From Geminicoccaceae bacterium (GTDB lineage Bacteria > Pseudomonadota > Alphaproteobacteria > Geminicoccales > Geminicoccaceae): DNA of 64,000 nt. Under the pieces are notes generated by a model. The model was not told where the DNA came from, did not search any database, and worked only from the letters and a program-made list of their open reading frames with translations. The stretch spans positions 98,500 through 162,499 of the forward strand of contig JANXAZ010000001.1 of NCBI GenBank assembly GCA_025062095.1. Reading direction: 5' to 3'. The translations under genes and the position numbers were made by a program. Positions 20,739 to 28,215 of this stretch are shown here, one piece after another; position 1 is the stretch's first letter, and every line of letters starts with the position of its first letter.

Positions 20739-22184
20739 TCACGAAGTCAACGCCTTCGCCCGCCGGCGCGCGACCGAGGAAGGGATACCGAGGGATTCCC
20801 GATACTTCGCCACGGTGCGGCGGGCGATGACGACGCCGCGCGCGCGCAACAGCGCGACGATCTGGTCGTCGGAGAGCACGGCATCGGGCGGTTCGTTGTC
20901 GATCATGCGGCGGATCTCCTGGCGGATCGCCTCCGCGCTGTGCCCTTCCCCGCCGCCCGAGTCGGCGAGGGCGGTGGTGAAGAAATAACGCAGAGGCAGC
21001 GTCCCGCGCGGGGTCGCGACGTATTTGTCGGCGGTGGCGCGGCTCACCGTGCTCTCGTGCAGGCCGGTGGCCTCGGCGATCTCGCGCAGGACGAGCGGCT
21101 TGAGACCGGCGGGGCCCCGCTCGAGGAAGCCCCGTTGGCGGACGAAGATGGCCCGCGCGACCTTGAGCATGGTCCGGGCGCGCTGGTCGAGGGCTTTGAC
21201 GAGCCAGCTCGCGGCCTGGTAGCGCTCGCTCAAGAACTCCTTTTCGCTCCGCGACCGACACCGGCGGTTGAGCTCGACGTAATAATCGCGATCGACGAGG
21301 ACCCGTGGCAAGGTGGCGCGGTTGAGCTCGATCCGCCACGACGGCCCCGCCCGCCGCACGAGCAGATCGGGGACCACGTCGAGCGGCTCGGCGGGGGCGA
21401 AGGAGAGACCGGGGCGGGGATCGAGCGCCTTGATCTCGGCGATCATCTCTTTGACGTCGTCGAGGCCGAGCCGGCAGACGCGCTGCAGGGCGGCGAAATC
21501 GGCGCGGGCGACGAGCGGGAGATGGTCGAGGAGCGCGGCCATCGCCGGATCCAGCCGGTCGCGCTCGGCGAGCTGGGCGGCCAGACACTGGCGCAGATCG
21601 CGCGCACCGCAGCCCGTCGGCTCGCAGCCCAGGATCGCCGCCCGAGCGGCGGCGACGTCTTCGATGCGCGCCCGGAGCGCGGCGGCGAGCGCGGCGTCGT
21701 CCTCGCGCAGATAACCGTCGGCGTCGAGCCAGTCGCAGAGCTCGCGCGCGAGCGCGGCGACTTCCGGGGGCAACCGGCGGCGGACGAGCTGCGCCCGCAG
21801 GTGTTCGGCGAGCGTGGGGGCCCGGGCGAGCCGGGCCTCGAGCGCGAGCCGCTCGTCGGCGGGAGCGGCGTTCGCCCGCTCGGTGCGCAACCGACGATCG
21901 GCGGCGGGTTCGGCGGGCGGCGGGTTCCAACCCTCCTCCGGGTCCTCGCGCGGGGCCAGGACGAGCCGACCGGAAAGCTCGGGCTCGCGCTCGCTCGACA
22001 CCGCGGCCGGACGCGTCTCCGGCTCGGCCCGCACCAGGAACGGATTTTCCACGAGCTCCCGCTCGACCACCTGGGCGAGCTCGAGGTTGTTGAGCTGGAG
22101 AAGGCGGATCGCCTGCTGCAGCTGAGGGGTCAGGACGAGCCCCTGGGTCTGTCTGAGCTCGAGGCGGAAGCCCGCGACGGCCAT
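20739..22184 (-). CDS. rpoN: RNA polymerase sigma-54 factor
   Basis: RpoN directs polymerase to -24/-12 promoters that need an AAA+ activator. The 481-residue protein has the glutamine-rich region I (RQTQGLVLTPQLQQAI), the core-binding and helix-turn-helix regions, and the diagnostic RpoN box ARRTVAKYRE near the C-terminus. Length is typical for alphaproteobacteria. It is ten bases downstream of lptB, the conserved order, so it is probably transcribed with the LPS export genes. Confidence 0.97.
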   Translation of the reverse strand: MAVAGFRLELRQTQGLVLTPQLQQAIRLLQLNNLELAQVVERELVENPFLVRAEPETRPAAVSSEREPELSGRLVLAPREDPEEGWNPPPAEPAADRRLRTERANAAPADERLALEARLARAPTLAEHLRAQLVRRRLPPEVAALARELCDWLDADGYLREDDAALAAALRARIEDVAAARAAILGCEPTGCGARDLRQCLAAQLAERDRLDPAMAALLDHLPLVARADFAALQRVCRLGLDDVKEMIAEIKALDPRPGLSFAPAEPLDVVPDLLVRRAGPSWRIELNRATLPRVLVDRDYYVELNRRCRSRSEKEFLSERYQAASWLVKALDQRARTMLKVARAIFVRQRGFLERGPAGLKPLVLREIAEATGLHESTVSRATADKYVATPRGTLPLRYFFTTALADSGGGEGHSAEAIRQEIRRMIDNEPPDAVLSDDQIVALLRARGVVIARRTVAKYRESLGIPSSVARRRAKALTS

Positions 22185-22194
22185 GGGGCGTGCC

Positions 22195-22998
22195 TCAGAG
22201 AGTGAACCGGTCCCCGAGATAGACCCGCCGGACCGAGGGGTCGGCGACGATCTCGGCCGGTGTGCCTTCGCGCAGGACCCTGCCCTCGTGCAAGATATAG
22301 GCGCGATCGACGATCGCGAGCGTGTCCCGGACGTTGTGGTCGGTGATCAGCACGCCGATGCCACGCTCCTTGAGCTTGGCCACGAGTTGGCGGATCTCGC
22401 CCACGTTGATGGGGTCGATCCCGGCCAGGGGCTCGTCGAGCAACATATAGCGCGGATCCGCGGCCACGGCCCGGGCGATCTCCGTCCGCCGCCGCTCGCC
22501 GCCCGACAGCGCGAGAGCCGACGAGCGGCGCAGACGGGCGAGGCCGAACTCGACGAGCAATTGCTCGAGGCGGGCCCGCCGCCGCGCCCTGTCGGGCTCG
22601 TGCAGCTCGAGTACGGCGAGGAGGTTCTCCTCGACCGTCAGACCGCGGAAGATCGAGGACTCTTGCGGCAGGTAGCCGACGCCGAGGCGGGCGCGGCGAT
22701 AGATCGGAAGCTCGGTGACGTCCGCCCCGTCGAGCAGCACCCGGCCGCTGTCCGGGGCGACGAGGCCGGTGAGGATGTAAAAGCAGGTGGTCTTGCCGGC
22801 GCCGTTGGGCCCGAGCAGGCCCACCGCCTCGCCCGGGGCGACGAAGAGGCTCACCCGGTCGAGGACCGGCCGGCCGCCGTAGCTCTTGGCGATCTCCACA
22901 CAGCCGAGGGCGTTGCGCGGCCCGGTGCGCGGCCAGGCGCGCGCCTCCGGCTCCCGGCTCTCCGCCCGATCGACCCGTTGCGCGACGACCGCTGCCAC
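22195..22998 (-). CDS. lptB: LPS export ABC transporter ATPase LptB
   Basis: LptB powers extraction of lipopolysaccharide from the inner membrane through LptFG. The 267-residue protein has Walker A GPNGAGKTTC, the family Q-loop GYLPQESSIFR, the signature LSGGERRRTEIAR, Walker B MLLDEPLAGIDP and an H-loop histidine in ITDHNVRD. The N-terminus is about 25 residues longer than most LptB. The GTG start is preceded by a purine-rich GGAGCAGAG. Partners LptF, LptG and LptD are not in the window. Confidence 0.95.
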   Translation of the reverse strand: MAAVVAQRVDRAESREPEARAWPRTGPRNALGCVEIAKSYGGRPVLDRVSLFVAPGEAVGLLGPNGAGKTTCFYILTGLVAPDSGRVLLDGADVTELPIYRRARLGVGYLPQESSIFRGLTVEENLLAVLELHEPDRARRRARLEQLLVEFGLARLRRSSALALSGGERRRTEIARAVAADPRYMLLDEPLAGIDPINVGEIRQLVAKLKERGIGVLITDHNVRDTLAIVDRAYILHEGRVLREGTPAEIVADPSVRRVYLGDRFTL

Positions 22999-23046
22999 CT
23001 CTGCTCCGCTCCCGTTTCCCCGCGCGTTCGGGGGGCGTCCGCGCGC

Positions 23047-23625
23047 TCACCGCGCCGGCGCGCGAGCGCCCGCCGATCCCTCGGGCGCACCGCCGCGGCC
23101 GCGTTCCTGCTCGGGCAGGAAGAGAGCGCGCACGCGCTCCTCCGGCGAGCCCCCGGCCCGCGCCGCCCGCACCACCGCCACCCCGGTGGCGAGGTCGAGT
23201 TCGAGCCGGCCGCCGCGCACAACATTCTCGCCTCTGGTTAAAACGACGTTACCCTCGAGCGTGACCTTGCCGGCAGCGGGGTCGTAGGTGCCGCGGTCGC
23301 CGCGCGCGACCTGCCCGGGCTCGGCCACCACCACCCGCCCGACCGCCTCGATGCGGCGGATGGCCTGGCCGCCCTGCTCTTCGCCGTAATACACGGTGAG
23401 CTCGTCGGCGCGCAGCGAGCGGGCGCCCTGCGTGGCATCGACGTTGCCGCTGAAGATCGCCACCCGCTCGTTCTGACGGACGGTGAGGGTGTCGGCGACG
23501 ATCTCGATGGGAGCTCTGCTCTCCTTGCCGCCGAGACCGACCTGCGCCGCCGTCGGGGCGGCGAAGAGAAGGACGGAGACGAGCGCCGCACGAGCGCACG
23601 GCGCGCGAACGACCGGCTCAGACAA
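23047..23625 (-). CDS. lptA: LptA-like periplasmic LPS transport protein (OstA domain)
   Basis: LptA forms the periplasmic bridge that carries LPS from LptC to LptD. The 192-residue protein has an N-terminal signal-like segment (ALVSVLLFAAPTAAQ) and an OstA-type beta-jellyroll region from about residue 40 to 150 (IEIVADTLTVRQNERVAIF; VTLEGNVVLTRGENVVRG). The best start is a TTG that overlaps the kdsD stop by eight bases. There is no lptC gene between kdsD and lptA, where related genomes usually have one. The C-terminal tail is Arg/Gly/Ala-rich and of low complexity. Confidence 0.88.
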   Translation of the reverse strand: MSEPVVRAPCARAALVSVLLFAAPTAAQVGLGGKESRAPIEIVADTLTVRQNERVAIFSGNVDATQGARSLRADELTVYYGEEQGGQAIRRIEAVGRVVVAEPGQVARGDRGTYDPAAGKVTLEGNVVLTRGENVVRGGRLELDLATGVAVVRAARAGGSPEERVRALFLPEQERGRGGAPEGSAGARAPAR

Positions 23626-24646
23626 CGCCCGCCCTCAGGCAATCGTGCAGGTGCAGCGCTCCCACGGGCCGGCCCTCCTCGAGGATGAAGAGCTGGGTGA
23701 TCGGCCGGGCCGGGTCGTTCATGAGCGCCACGGCCTCGACCGCCAGCGCCCGCGCATCGATGGTCCGCGGATCGCGGGTCATGATGTCGCAGGCGCGCTG
23801 GGCGAGGAGATCGTCGGTGAGATGGCGGCGCAGATCGCCGTCGGTGATGATCCCGACGAGCCGGCCTTCCTCGTCGACCACCCCGACGCAACCCATGCAG
23901 CCGCGGGTCATCTCGAGCACGGTCTCGCGCAGGCTCGCATCCGTCCGCACCAGCGGGAGCTGATCGCCGCGGCGCATGATCTGCTCGACGCGCAGCAGCC
24001 GGGCGCCGAGCTTGCCGCCCGGGTGGAACAGGGCGAACTCGCGGGCGGTGAAGCCCGAGCGGTCGAGGAGCGCGATGGCGAGCGCGTCACCCAGGGCCAG
24101 CATGCAGGTCGTGGAGGTCGTGGGCGCGAGGCCCATGGGGCAGGCTTCGGCCACGGGTGGCAGGGGCAGGACGAGATCGGCGGCTTCCGCGAGCGTGCTC
24201 GGCGTCCGCCCGACGATGGCCACCAGGGGGATGCGGAAGCGGCGCGTGTAGAGCGTGATGTCGCGCAGCTCGCTCGTCTCGCCGGAATTGGAGAGGGCGA
24301 GCACCGCGTCGCGGCTCGTGATCATCCCGAGATCGCCGTGGCTCGCCTCGGCGGGGTGGACGAAGAGGGCGGGGGTGCCGGTCGAGGCCAGGGTGGCGGC
24401 GATCTTGCGGGCGACGTGCCCGCTCTTGCCCATGCCGGTGACGACGATGCGGCCTTCGATCGCGGCGAAGAGCTCGACGGCGCGCGCGAAACGCTCGTCG
24501 ATCGCCGCTTCGAGCCGGGCGAGCCCCTCGGCTTCGGCGCGAATGGCGCGCCGGGCCGCGGCGATGGCGCGGGTGGCGGCATCGGACAGGGTCGCGGGGG
24601 CGGACCCGGGAGCGAGCGGCTCGGTGAGCGAGATGTTCCCACGCAA
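23618..24646 (-). CDS. kdsD: Arabinose-5-phosphate isomerase (KdsD/KpsF)
   Basis: KdsD converts ribulose-5-phosphate to arabinose-5-phosphate, the precursor of KDO in LPS. A SIS domain comes first (VTGMGKSGHVARKIAATLAS, HPAEASHGDLGM), followed by two CBS domains. I prefer the TTG at 24646, giving 342 residues, because GGAGGG stands nine bases upstream and the N-terminus then has family length. A TTG at 24730 would add 28 residues and also has a purine-rich stretch in front. It sits between rnd and lptA in an LPS-related cluster. Confidence 0.92.
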   Translation of the reverse strand: MRGNISLTEPLAPGSAPATLSDAATRAIAAARRAIRAEAEGLARLEAAIDERFARAVELFAAIEGRIVVTGMGKSGHVARKIAATLASTGTPALFVHPAEASHGDLGMITSRDAVLALSNSGETSELRDITLYTRRFRIPLVAIVGRTPSTLAEAADLVLPLPPVAEACPMGLAPTTSTTCMLALGDALAIALLDRSGFTAREFALFHPGGKLGARLLRVEQIMRRGDQLPLVRTDASLRETVLEMTRGCMGCVGVVDEEGRLVGIITDGDLRRHLTDDLLAQRACDIMTRDPRTIDARALAVEAVALMNDPARPITQLFILEEGRPVGALHLHDCLRAGVV

Positions 24647-24655
24647 GGACGCGTT

Positions 24656-24661
24656 CCCTCC
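24656..24661 (-). promoter_or_regulatory. Ribosome binding site supporting the TTG start of kdsD
   Basis: GGAGGG lies nine bases upstream of the TTG at 24646. It is a better match to the anti-Shine-Dalgarno than the purines before the alternative TTG at 24730, and this decides the start used in this annotation. Confidence 0.5.
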
Positions 24662-24742
24662 GAGGATGCCCCTGTCCGCCGCTCTTTCCGAACCGCGGCG
24701 GAGTATGGGAAGGCGCCCCGAGGTCGTCAACGCGGCCGCCCC

Positions 24743-25354
24743 TCAGTGGGCGAAGGGATCGAGATCGGCGAAGCCGGCGAGATCGAGCTCGACCCGGGTG
24801 GGCAGGAAAGCCATGCAGGCTTCGGCGAGGGCGCGGCGTTCTTCGCGTTCGAGCATCGCCTCGAGCCGCTCTTTGAGCGCGTGGAGGTGGACGACGTCGC
24901 TCGCGGCGTAGCGCAGCTGAGCCTCGGTGAGCTCTTCGGCCGCCCAGTCCGAGCTCTGCTCGTTCTTGGAGAGCTCGATGCCCAAGAGCTCCCGGCAGAG
25001 ATCCTTGAGACCGTGGCGATCGGTATAGGTGCGCGCGAGCTTGCTCGCGATCTTGGTGCACCACACCGGCCGGCAGAGGACGCCGAACTGCCGGCGCAAC
25101 ATGGCGAGATCGAAGCGCGCGAAATGGAACAGCTTGAGCCGGTTCGGATCGGTCAACAACGCGGCGAGCCGCGGGGCGGCGCGCTGGCCGCGCTCGATCT
25201 TGACGAGATGGACTTCGGGCGAGCCGTCGCTGAGCTGGACGAGGCACAGGCGATCGCGGTGCAGGTCGAGCCCCGTGGTCTCGGTGTCGATCGCGACCAC
25301 CGGACCGAACTCCAGAGCTTCGGGGAGATCGCCGCGATGGAGCACGGGTTTCAC
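24743..25354 (-). CDS. rnd: Ribonuclease D, short form
   Basis: A 203-residue DEDD-family 3'-5' exonuclease. The catalytic acids are visible in AIDTETTGL (ExoI, about residue 21), HFARFDLAML (ExoII) and RYAASDVVHL (ExoIII with the DEDDy tyrosine). Only the nuclease domain is present; the HRDC domains of enteric RNase D are absent, as usual for alphaproteobacteria. RNase D trims tRNA 3' ends, and a tRNA-Leu gene lies immediately upstream on the same strand. The GTG start is chosen by homology. Confidence 0.92.
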   Translation of the reverse strand: MKPVLHRGDLPEALEFGPVVAIDTETTGLDLHRDRLCLVQLSDGSPEVHLVKIERGQRAAPRLAALLTDPNRLKLFHFARFDLAMLRRQFGVLCRPVWCTKIASKLARTYTDRHGLKDLCRELLGIELSKNEQSSDWAAEELTEAQLRYAASDVVHLHALKERLEAMLEREERRALAEACMAFLPTRVELDLAGFADLDPFAH

Positions 25355-25418
25355 GGCCGCATCCCGTTCGACCGGTCGACCGCGGCCGCGCGCGCGTCTC
25401 GGACGGTCGCGACCGGGA

Positions 25419-25505
25419 TGGTGCCCAGGAGAGGACTCGAACCTCCACGCCCTTGCGGGCGCTAGCACCTGAAGCTAGTGCGTCTACCAATTCCGCCACC
25501 TGGGC
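25419..25505 (-). tRNA. tRNA-Leu, anticodon CAG
   Basis: An 87-base tRNA with the 3' CCA encoded. The acceptor arms GCCCAGG (25505-25499) and CCTGGGC (25429-25423) pair perfectly with discriminator A. The D-arm has GGCGGAATTGGTAGACGC. The anticodon stem CTAGC/GCTAG holds loop TTCAGGT, anticodon CAG at 25471-25469. A long variable arm (GCCCGCAAGGGC), typical of leucine tRNAs, precedes the T-arm GGTTCGAGTCC. CAG reads CTG, a very frequent leucine codon in a GC-rich genome. Confidence 0.97.
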
Positions 25506-25516
25506 TCCGGGCGGCC

Positions 25517-25545
25517 TCCTTAGGCGCGCGCCGCACCACCGTCAA
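25517..25545 (-). promoter_or_regulatory. Putative sigma-70 promoter of tRNA-Leu
   Basis: On the minus strand TTGACG (25545-25540) and TAAGGA (25522-25517) are separated by 17 bases. A transcript would begin around 25510, a few bases before the mature tRNA 5' end at 25505. The -35 matches the consensus at five of six positions; the -10 is weak. Confidence 0.5.
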
Positions 25546-25582
25546 CGGGACAGGGGCCGGCCTTCGCGCCCGGGAGCATCAA

Positions 25583-25588
25583 TATAAT
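25583..25588 (+). promoter_or_regulatory. Putative -10 element of the NDUFA9-like gene
   Basis: A perfect TATAAT stands 14 bases before the ATG at 25603. Transcription would start near 25595, leaving a 5' leader of only about eight bases and no good Shine-Dalgarno. No clear -35 is seen 17 bases upstream. Confidence 0.4.
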
Positions 25589-25602
25589 TCGGGACGCTTG
25601 CG

Positions 25603-26544
25603 ATGCGCGACAAGGTCGTCACCGTCTTCGGGGGCGCCGGGTTCATCGGCCGCCATCTCGTCCGCCGGCTGGCCGCGCGCGGCGCGGTGATCCGGGTGCC
25701 CACCCGATCGCCGGAAGCCGCCGTGCACCTGTTGCCGATGGGCGAGGTCGGCCAGATCGTGCTCGTCCGCTTCGCCGAGGACGAGGCCGCGATCCGACGG
25801 CTGGTGGCGGGCGCCTGGGCGGTGGTCAATCTCGTGGGCATCCTTTTCGAGCGCCGCGCGGGCGATTTCGAACGCGTGCACGCGAAGCTGCCCGAGACCA
25901 TCGCCCGGGCGGCGGCGGAAGCCGGGGTCGAGCGGCTGGTCCACGTCTCGGCGATCGGCGCCGATCCCGCCTCGGCCAGTCGGTACGCGCAGACCAAGGC
26001 GCGCGGCGAAGCCGCGGTGCGCGCCGCCTTCCCGCGCGCGGCGATCCTGCGCCCGAGCATCGTCTTCGGGCCCGAGGACAATTTCTTCAACCGCTTCGCG
26101 GCGATGGCGCGGATCGCACCCGCCCTGCCGCTCGTGGGTGGCGGCGCGACGCGCTTCCAGCCGGTCTACGTGGGCGACGTGGCGGAAGCCGTGGTCCGTG
26201 CCCTCGAGCGGCCCGAGCACGACGGGCGCGTGTTCGAACTCGGCGGTCCCAAGGTCTACACCTTCCGAGAATTGCTCGAATACACTTTGAAGGTCACCGG
26301 CAGGCGCCGGTTGCTGTTGCCCTTGCCGTTCCCCCTCGCCCGCGCGCTCGCCCGGATCCTCGAGCTGTTGCCGACCCCGCCCCTCACCCGCGACCAGGTG
26401 ACCCTGCTCGAGCGGGACAACGTGGTGGCGGCGGGAATGCCGGGGCTCGAGGCGCTGGGTGTCGCGCCGACCCCGCTCGAGGCGGTGGTCCCGGGGTATC
26501 TGCGCGTCTACGCCCGCTGGCTGCCGACGATGCCGATCGCGTAA
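25603..26544 (+). CDS. NAD(P)-binding epimerase-like protein, complex I NDUFA9 family
   Basis: A 313-residue extended short-chain dehydrogenase-like protein. The nucleotide-binding motif VFGGAGFIGRHL starts near residue 8, a VSAIGAD stretch follows, and the catalytic tyrosine is in RYAQTKARGE. The closest named group is the NDUFA9/39-kDa accessory subunit family of respiratory complex I, which alphaproteobacteria share with mitochondria. No nuo genes are in this window, so a complex I link is by family only. The 5' leader appears extremely short. Confidence 0.85.
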   Translation: MRDKVVTVFGGAGFIGRHLVRRLAARGAVIRVPTRSPEAAVHLLPMGEVGQIVLVRFAEDEAAIRRLVAGAWAVVNLVGILFERRAGDFERVHAKLPETIARAAAEAGVERLVHVSAIGADPASASRYAQTKARGEAAVRAAFPRAAILRPSIVFGPEDNFFNRFAAMARIAPALPLVGGGATRFQPVYVGDVAEAVVRALERPEHDGRVFELGGPKVYTFRELLEYTLKVTGRRRLLLPLPFPLARALARILELLPTPPLTRDQVTLLERDNVVAAGMPGLEALGVAPTPLEAVVPGYLRVYARWLPTMPIA

Positions 26545-26545
26545 A

Positions 26546-26562
26546 GGTCTCGTTTCGAGACC
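26546..26562. repeat. Palindromic element A upstream of gltD
   Basis: GGTCTCGTTTCGAGACC has perfect 7-bp arms around TTT. It begins two bases after the stop codon of the NDUFA9-like gene. It is the exact reverse complement of element B at 26631-26647. No T-run follows, so terminator function is doubtful; an operator is a fair alternative. Confidence 0.6.
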
Positions 26563-26630
26563 GATCCGCCGCGCTCGGCGGCGATCGGCCCGAGATCCGC
26601 CGGCCGAGCAAGGCGGGAATGCGAAAAAGC

Positions 26631-26647
26631 GGTCTCGAAACGAGACC
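26631..26647. repeat. Palindromic element B upstream of gltD
   Basis: GGTCTCGAAACGAGACC is the reverse complement of element A, with centres 85 bases apart. Both are followed by similar bases (GATCCG and GAATCGG). Element B ends 90 bases before the gltD ATG. A weak promoter-like pair, TTTACA at 26665-26670 and TAAGGG at 26688-26693 with 17 bases between, lies just downstream, so a regulator bound here could control gltDB. Confidence 0.6.
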
Positions 26648-26737
26648 GAATCGGCGCTCGGGCGTTTACAAGCGCGGAGACCGCGGGTAAGGGCTGCGGG
26701 CCGGTGCGCGCACCCGCCCGAGCCCGACGGGAATCCC

Positions 26738-28195
26738 ATGCCTGCCAAAATGATGCAGTTCGTCTCGGTCGAGCAGCGTCTGCCCGACAAACGGGCGGTG
26801 GCCGAGCGCGTTCGCGACTTCGCCGAGATTTTCGCCCGCTTCGCTCCCGACCAGGCGCGCGAGCAGGCGGCGCGCTGCGAACAGTGCGGCATTCCGTTCT
26901 GTCAGGTCCACTGCCCTCTGCACAACAACATTCCGGACTGGCTCCTGCTCACCGCCGAAGGGCGTCTCGAGGAGGCCTACGAGATCGCCGCCTCGACCAA
27001 CAACATGCCCGAGATCTGCGGCCGCATCTGCCCGCAGGATCGTCTGTGCGAGGGCAATTGCGTGCTCGAGCGGGGCTTCGGGTCGGTGACGATCGGAGCG
27101 GTCGAGCGCTTCATCGTCGACACCGCCTTCGAGCGGGGCTGGGTCAAGCCCGTGCGGCCTCTGCGCGAGCGCGAGCTTTCCGTGGGCATCGTGGGCGCCG
27201 GCCCCGCCGGCCTCGCCGCCGCCGAGCAGCTGCGCAAGGAAGGCTACAAGGTCTGGATCTACGACCGTTACGATCGCGCCGGCGGGCTGCTCGTCTACGG
27301 CATCCCCGGCTTCAAGCTCGAGAAGAGCGTGGTCGCGCGGCGCATCCGCTACCTCGAAGAAAGCGGTGTCCGCTTCCGGCTCAACACCGAGATCGGCCGC
27401 GATCTCTCCTTCGCCGAACTGCGGCGGCGTCACGCCGCGGTGCTCGTCGCCACCGGTGTCTACAAGGCGCGCGACGTCGAGGTCCCCGGCTCCGGTCTCA
27501 AAGGCGTGGTCAAGGCGCTCGATTACCTGACCGCGAGCAACCGCAAGGGCCTGGGCGACGTCGTCCCGGCTTTCGAATCGGGCGAGCTCGATGCGCGCGG
27601 CAAGCACGTGGTGGTGATCGGCGGCGGCGATACGGCCATGGACTGCGTGCGCACCGCCATCCGCCAGGGCGCCAAGAGCGTGCGCTGCCTTTATCGGCGC
27701 GACCGCGCGAACATGCCGGGCTCGATGCGGGAGGTGCAGCACGCCGAAGAAGAAGGGGTGGAGTTCGTGTGGCTTTCCGCCCCCGAGGCCTTCGTCGGCG
27801 CCGAGCGGGTCGAGGCGGTGCAGGCTCACCGCATGCGCCTGGGGCCGCCCGACGCCACCGGTCGGCAGGTCCCCGAGCCGATCCCGGGCTCGAGCTTCCG
27901 CTTGCAGGCCGATCTCGTGATCAAGGCCCTGGGCTTCGAGCCCGAGGATCTGCCGCGCCTGTGGGGGGTGCCCGAGCTCGCGGTGACGCGCTGGGGCACG
28001 ATCCGCATCGACTGGTCGACGATGATGACCGCGATCCCGGGCGTGTTCGCCGCGGGCGACATCGTCCGTGGCGCCTCGCTCGTCGTCTGGGCCGTCCGCG
28101 ACGGTCGCGACGCCGCCGCCGGGATCCATCGTTGGCTCGAGGCGCAAGCGCGAAAGGCCGAGGCCCGCGCGCCCGCGCTCGCCCTCGCATCGTGA
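26738..28195 (+). CDS. gltD: Glutamate synthase (NADPH) small subunit
   Basis: GltD takes electrons from NADPH through FAD and hands them to GltB for glutamate synthesis from glutamine and 2-oxoglutarate. The 485-residue protein begins with a cysteine-rich ferredoxin-like region (CEQCGIPFCQVHCP, CGRICPQDRLCEGNC), then two nucleotide-binding folds: VGIVGAGPAGLAAAE for FAD and VVIGGGDTAMDC for NADPH. Length is standard. It is followed by gltB after 20 bases. Two palindromic elements lie in its leader. Confidence 0.97.
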   Translation: MPAKMMQFVSVEQRLPDKRAVAERVRDFAEIFARFAPDQAREQAARCEQCGIPFCQVHCPLHNNIPDWLLLTAEGRLEEAYEIAASTNNMPEICGRICPQDRLCEGNCVLERGFGSVTIGAVERFIVDTAFERGWVKPVRPLRERELSVGIVGAGPAGLAAAEQLRKEGYKVWIYDRYDRAGGLLVYGIPGFKLEKSVVARRIRYLEESGVRFRLNTEIGRDLSFAELRRRHAAVLVATGVYKARDVEVPGSGLKGVVKALDYLTASNRKGLGDVVPAFESGELDARGKHVVVIGGGDTAMDCVRTAIRQGAKSVRCLYRRDRANMPGSMREVQHAEEEGVEFVWLSAPEAFVGAERVEAVQAHRMRLGPPDATGRQVPEPIPGSSFRLQADLVIKALGFEPEDLPRLWGVPELAVTRWGTIRIDWSTMMTAIPGVFAAGDIVRGASLVVWAVRDGRDAAAGIHRWLEAQARKAEARAPALALAS

Positions 28196-28215
28196 GCCGT
28201 TCGGGGAGACCGTCG

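Noticed and set aside
26546..26647. The gltD leader palindromes as a CRISPR or insertion-sequence remnant
   Set aside because: Only two copies exist, in inverted orientation, with no spacer regularity, no transposase and no target duplication.
26459..26737. Upstream extension of gltD to an ATG within the NDUFA9-like gene
   Set aside because: The added residues are Arg/Ser-rich and without homology, and the stretch crosses the palindromic leader; the ATG at 26738 matches the family start.
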